Of a stretch of DNA of 64,000 bases, positions 61,794 to 64,000 are shown piece by piece. The notes under the pieces are model-generated. The model did no database searches, had not been told where the DNA came from, and saw nothing but the letters and a program-made list of their open reading frames with translations. The position numbers and the translations under genes are program-made. Positions within the stretch are counted from its first letter, which is position 1. Every line of letters starts with the position of its first letter. The DNA comes from Solitalea koreensis (lineage in GTDB: Bacteria > Bacteroidota > Bacteroidia > Sphingobacteriales > Sphingobacteriaceae), in NCBI RefSeq assembly GCF_900182575.1, contig NZ_FXSZ01000003.1:124001-188000 (forward strand). Reading direction: 5' to 3'.

Positions 61794-62142
61794 CCCCTTT
61801 TTCGTGAGAACATATTAAACGTACAAACCACATTGAAATTAGGGGGCTTTCTCAAAAAGTCGAACTAACCTATTTTTGTACACTGAGCGGAGTCGAAGCA
61901 TTTGTTTCATGATGTTACAGACCTTCGACTTCGCTATCTATGACACCAACATTCCGATAGGTCACTCTCATGCCGACAAGCGTTTTAATACCGCCTCTTT
62001 TTTTGCATTCCATACTTTGAACGCCGCGCTTTTTTGCTATTTTTAAGAACGAGGCCATTTTGGCATTTCTGAAATCCCTTTTAAAGGTCATATCCCAATA
62101 GTTCATTCCAAAAAAATTAATCAATTGCGAGTCAAATCTTTA
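61794..62142. other. Intergenic region with Bacteroidota palindromic repeat
   Basis: No confident gene. AGCGGAGTCGAAG (61886-61898) pairs with CTTCGACTTCGCT (61923-61935) with one G-T pair. This is the CTTCGACTCCGCTC-type intergenic palindrome I recall as abundant in many Bacteroidota genomes. A 69-codon minus-strand frame overlaps it and is judged spurious. Confidence 0.55.
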
Positions 62143-63504
62143 ATGAAAATTCAACAGGATGCATGGTTTAATAAAGTCATATTTCATTTCAAAGAAATAC
62201 AGGGCAAAACAGTAGAAGCCAATTCAAAATTAAAATCTCAGTTTTTCCAGTTTTTGCCATTTTTAATCGCTTCGTTTTTAACTGGATTCTTCGCCTTTTT
62301 ATACAGTAAACTATTTAGTTTTTCCGAAAAACAAGCATTTCTTCTCTTCGAAAAGTACCCGCTTTCTCCATTCATTGTAACTCCTGTTGCCTTTCTTTTT
62401 TCCTGGTGGGTAATAAAGCAGTTTGCTCCCTTTGCCAAGGGAAGTGGCATCCCGCAAGTAATGGCTGCCGTTGAGCTGGTGAAGCCGAATCAAAATCACC
62501 TGATTAAGCAACTGCTTAGTTTAAGAATCATTGCTGTTAAAGTACTTTCAAGCACGGTGAAAGTTTTGGGTGGAGGTATTTTAGGAAGGGAAGGGCCAAC
62601 CATACAAATTTCAAGTTCTATATTTAATCAGGTATATAAATGGGCCCCTAAATCGGCGATCTCTATTTCACAAAAGAGCGTTTACATTGCCGGGGCGGCT
62701 TCAGGCCTGGCGGCAGCGTTTAATACTCCATTGGGCGGGATTATTTTTGCAATCGAAGAATTATCCAAATACCATATTAAATACTATAAAACGCCGTTGT
62801 TCGTAGCTGTAATCATCTCCGGGCTAACTGCCCAGGGTTTTGGCGGATCTTATTTGTATTTGGGCTATCCCAAAACAAATTTTGGCGGTGACATTGTATA
62901 TGTAGGCATCCTTCTAACAGCAATAGCCACCGGTTTATTTGGTAGTTTAATGTGTATCGTTCTGTTAAAGTTTATTAAATACATAAAAGCTCAAAAATCA
63001 AATTTTAATCATGTTGTTATTGTAGTTGCCTGTGGGCTGTTTGTGGCATTCTTTATTTATTTCTTTGGGAATGAGGCCATGGGTTCGGGTAAACAAATAA
63101 TGGAAAGGACGTTATTTACAGACAATAAATCGGTTAGCTGGTATTTGCCTTTTATAAGAATGAATGGCTTAATCGCCTCCTTTAGTTTTGGAGGAGCGGG
63201 AGGGATATTTGCTCCTTCCTTAAGTGCAGGTGCTTGCTTTGGGGGAGTAATAGCCGATCTGCTTCATTTGGCAGGAAGTAATGCCAACTTATTAATACTA
63301 ACCGGGATGACAGGATTCTTAACAGCTGTAACCAGGGCTCCCTTTACAGCAGCAATCATTACGTTTGAAATGACAGAAAGGCATAGCATCATATTTTTTC
63401 TATTGCTGAGTGCCTTCATTGCCAACGTAATAGCAAGTTTGCTTGAAAAGCACTCTCTGTATGAAATATTAAAGGGCTATTATTTAAATGACATTACTAG
63501 CTAA
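62143..63504 (+). CDS. ClC family chloride channel/transporter
   Basis: From the ATG at 62143 the protein has 453 residues and about 10-12 hydrophobic helices. The chloride-site motifs are GSGIPQV (100-106), GREGPTIQ (148-155), and GGIFAPSLSAGA. The filter is typical, with Ser101 and Glu150 (the gating glutamate of GREGP). No C-terminal CBS domain is present. It is either a Cl-/H+ antiporter or a channel. A TTG at 62125 would add six residues. Confidence 0.93.
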   Translation: MKIQQDAWFNKVIFHFKEIQGKTVEANSKLKSQFFQFLPFLIASFLTGFFAFLYSKLFSFSEKQAFLLFEKYPLSPFIVTPVAFLFSWWVIKQFAPFAKGSGIPQVMAAVELVKPNQNHLIKQLLSLRIIAVKVLSSTVKVLGGGILGREGPTIQISSSIFNQVYKWAPKSAISISQKSVYIAGAASGLAAAFNTPLGGIIFAIEELSKYHIKYYKTPLFVAVIISGLTAQGFGGSYLYLGYPKTNFGGDIVYVGILLTAIATGLFGSLMCIVLLKFIKYIKAQKSNFNHVVIVVACGLFVAFFIYFFGNEAMGSGKQIMERTLFTDNKSVSWYLPFIRMNGLIASFSFGGAGGIFAPSLSAGACFGGVIADLLHLAGSNANLLILTGMTGFLTAVTRAPFTAAIITFEMTERHSIIFFLLLSAFIANVIASLLEKHSLYEILKGYYLNDITS

Positions 63505-64000
63505 GGTTTAGGCTCAAAACCAATTGCATTAATTGGATTTCTGAATTTAGTTTAACACTCTTTTGATCTATCTAATTGATTAGTCAAAGTCGAATTTTTT
63601 AACTCTTTTATTCTAATTATTCCTTAATGTACTACTAATTAACAATCGTTATGCTAAGTGGCTTAGTGTCTTATTATTTTAATTTAAAGTTAATAATTGC
63701 TTTGAAATAAAAATGAGTTGATCCGTAGAATAGTCCATTATATTCAATGGAAAGTCCATTGCATTACAAAGGCTGAAAAGTGAATTTGGGCCTTCCTTAT
63801 AAGTAGCAAATCTCATTGCGCAAAAACGGGCTTTTGCCAAATAAAAACTATTCAGCGGAGCGGGGATTTAATAATTAATAAACCCATATAGTTGAGGTTA
63901 AAGAAAGGAGTGTGAAATAGAAGTAAAATTGACGTACTTAATAAACAAACGGGCAAGTTTCCCATCACCTAAACGGTTAAGTTTTCATGAATCAAATGTT
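63505..64000. other. Terminal intergenic sequence without confident gene
   Basis: The last 496 bases are AT-rich. A minus-strand frame from 63816 to 63679 could encode 45 residues (MRFATYKEGPNSLFSLCNAM onward), but there is no supporting signal. No RNA gene or clear terminator was seen. Confidence 0.3.

Noticed and set aside
61915..62124. 69-codon minus-strand ORF before the ClC gene
   Set aside because: It begins in the ClC leader and ends in a palindromic repeat; no recognisable family.
1..64000. CRISPR array, rRNA operon, prophage or complete insertion sequence
   Set aside because: No regularly spaced direct repeats, no rRNA-like sequence, and no transposase, integrase or phage structural genes were found.

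Overview
The window looks like a chromosomal segment of a low-GC Bacteroidota bacterium, most likely Sphingobacteriales. The evidence is the run rpsP-rimM-trmD-rplS, SusC-like and CarboxypepD_reg-like surface proteins, a DUF4175 / anti-sigma-like ATPase / YbeY block, a GH92 glycosidase, the near absence of Shine-Dalgarno sequences and several TAnnTTTG (-7) promoter boxes. Species assignment is inference.

Layout. 0-4.6 kb: the 5' part of a histidine-decarboxylase-like gene leaving the window, a 5'-nucleotidase, then ribosomal protein and tRNA/rRNA maturation genes. 4.8-17.6 kb: housekeeping genes (MscS channel, phosphatidylserine decarboxylase, glutamate dehydrogenase, CdsA, CPBP protease, dihydrouridine synthase, ApaG, zinc peptidase, RmuC, ThiL, L,D-transpeptidase, dicarboxylate symporter), mostly separated by strong bidirectional hairpin terminators. 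17.8-21.4 kb: divergent nadA and nadB for NAD synthesis, with a gamma-carbonic anhydrase after nadB. 21.4-25.1 kb: an Ig-like lipoprotein and mnmG, with two parS-type palindromes just upstream of mnmG, which suggests proximity to oriC. 25.1-29.3 kb: a likely sulfur/redox block (methyltransferase, OsmC, TauE/SafE plus DUF1634, DsrE, pirin). 29.4-35.3 kb: M28 peptidase, YbeY, HATPase and DUF4175.

35.3-44.6 kb is the accessory part. It holds small membrane ORFs, gene fragments, an IS-end-like palindrome, an orphan radical SAM protein and a small gene with an in-frame stop. It also holds a cassette-like run of three poorly known genes separated by related short repeats, two identical tRNA-Pro(GGG) genes flanking a lipoprotein gene, and a phosphate transporter broken by one nonsense codon but still followed by its DUF47 partner.

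44.7-63.5 kb: GH92 glycosidase, KatG, a complete MFS/HlyD/TolC tripartite efflux operon behind AI-2E and K+ channel genes, a LamB-like porin, a TonB-receptor-like outer-membrane protein, a TraB/GumN homologue without its catalytic motifs, YjdM and a ClC channel. The last 0.5 kb has no confident gene. No CRISPR array, rRNA operon or complete insertion sequence was seen.
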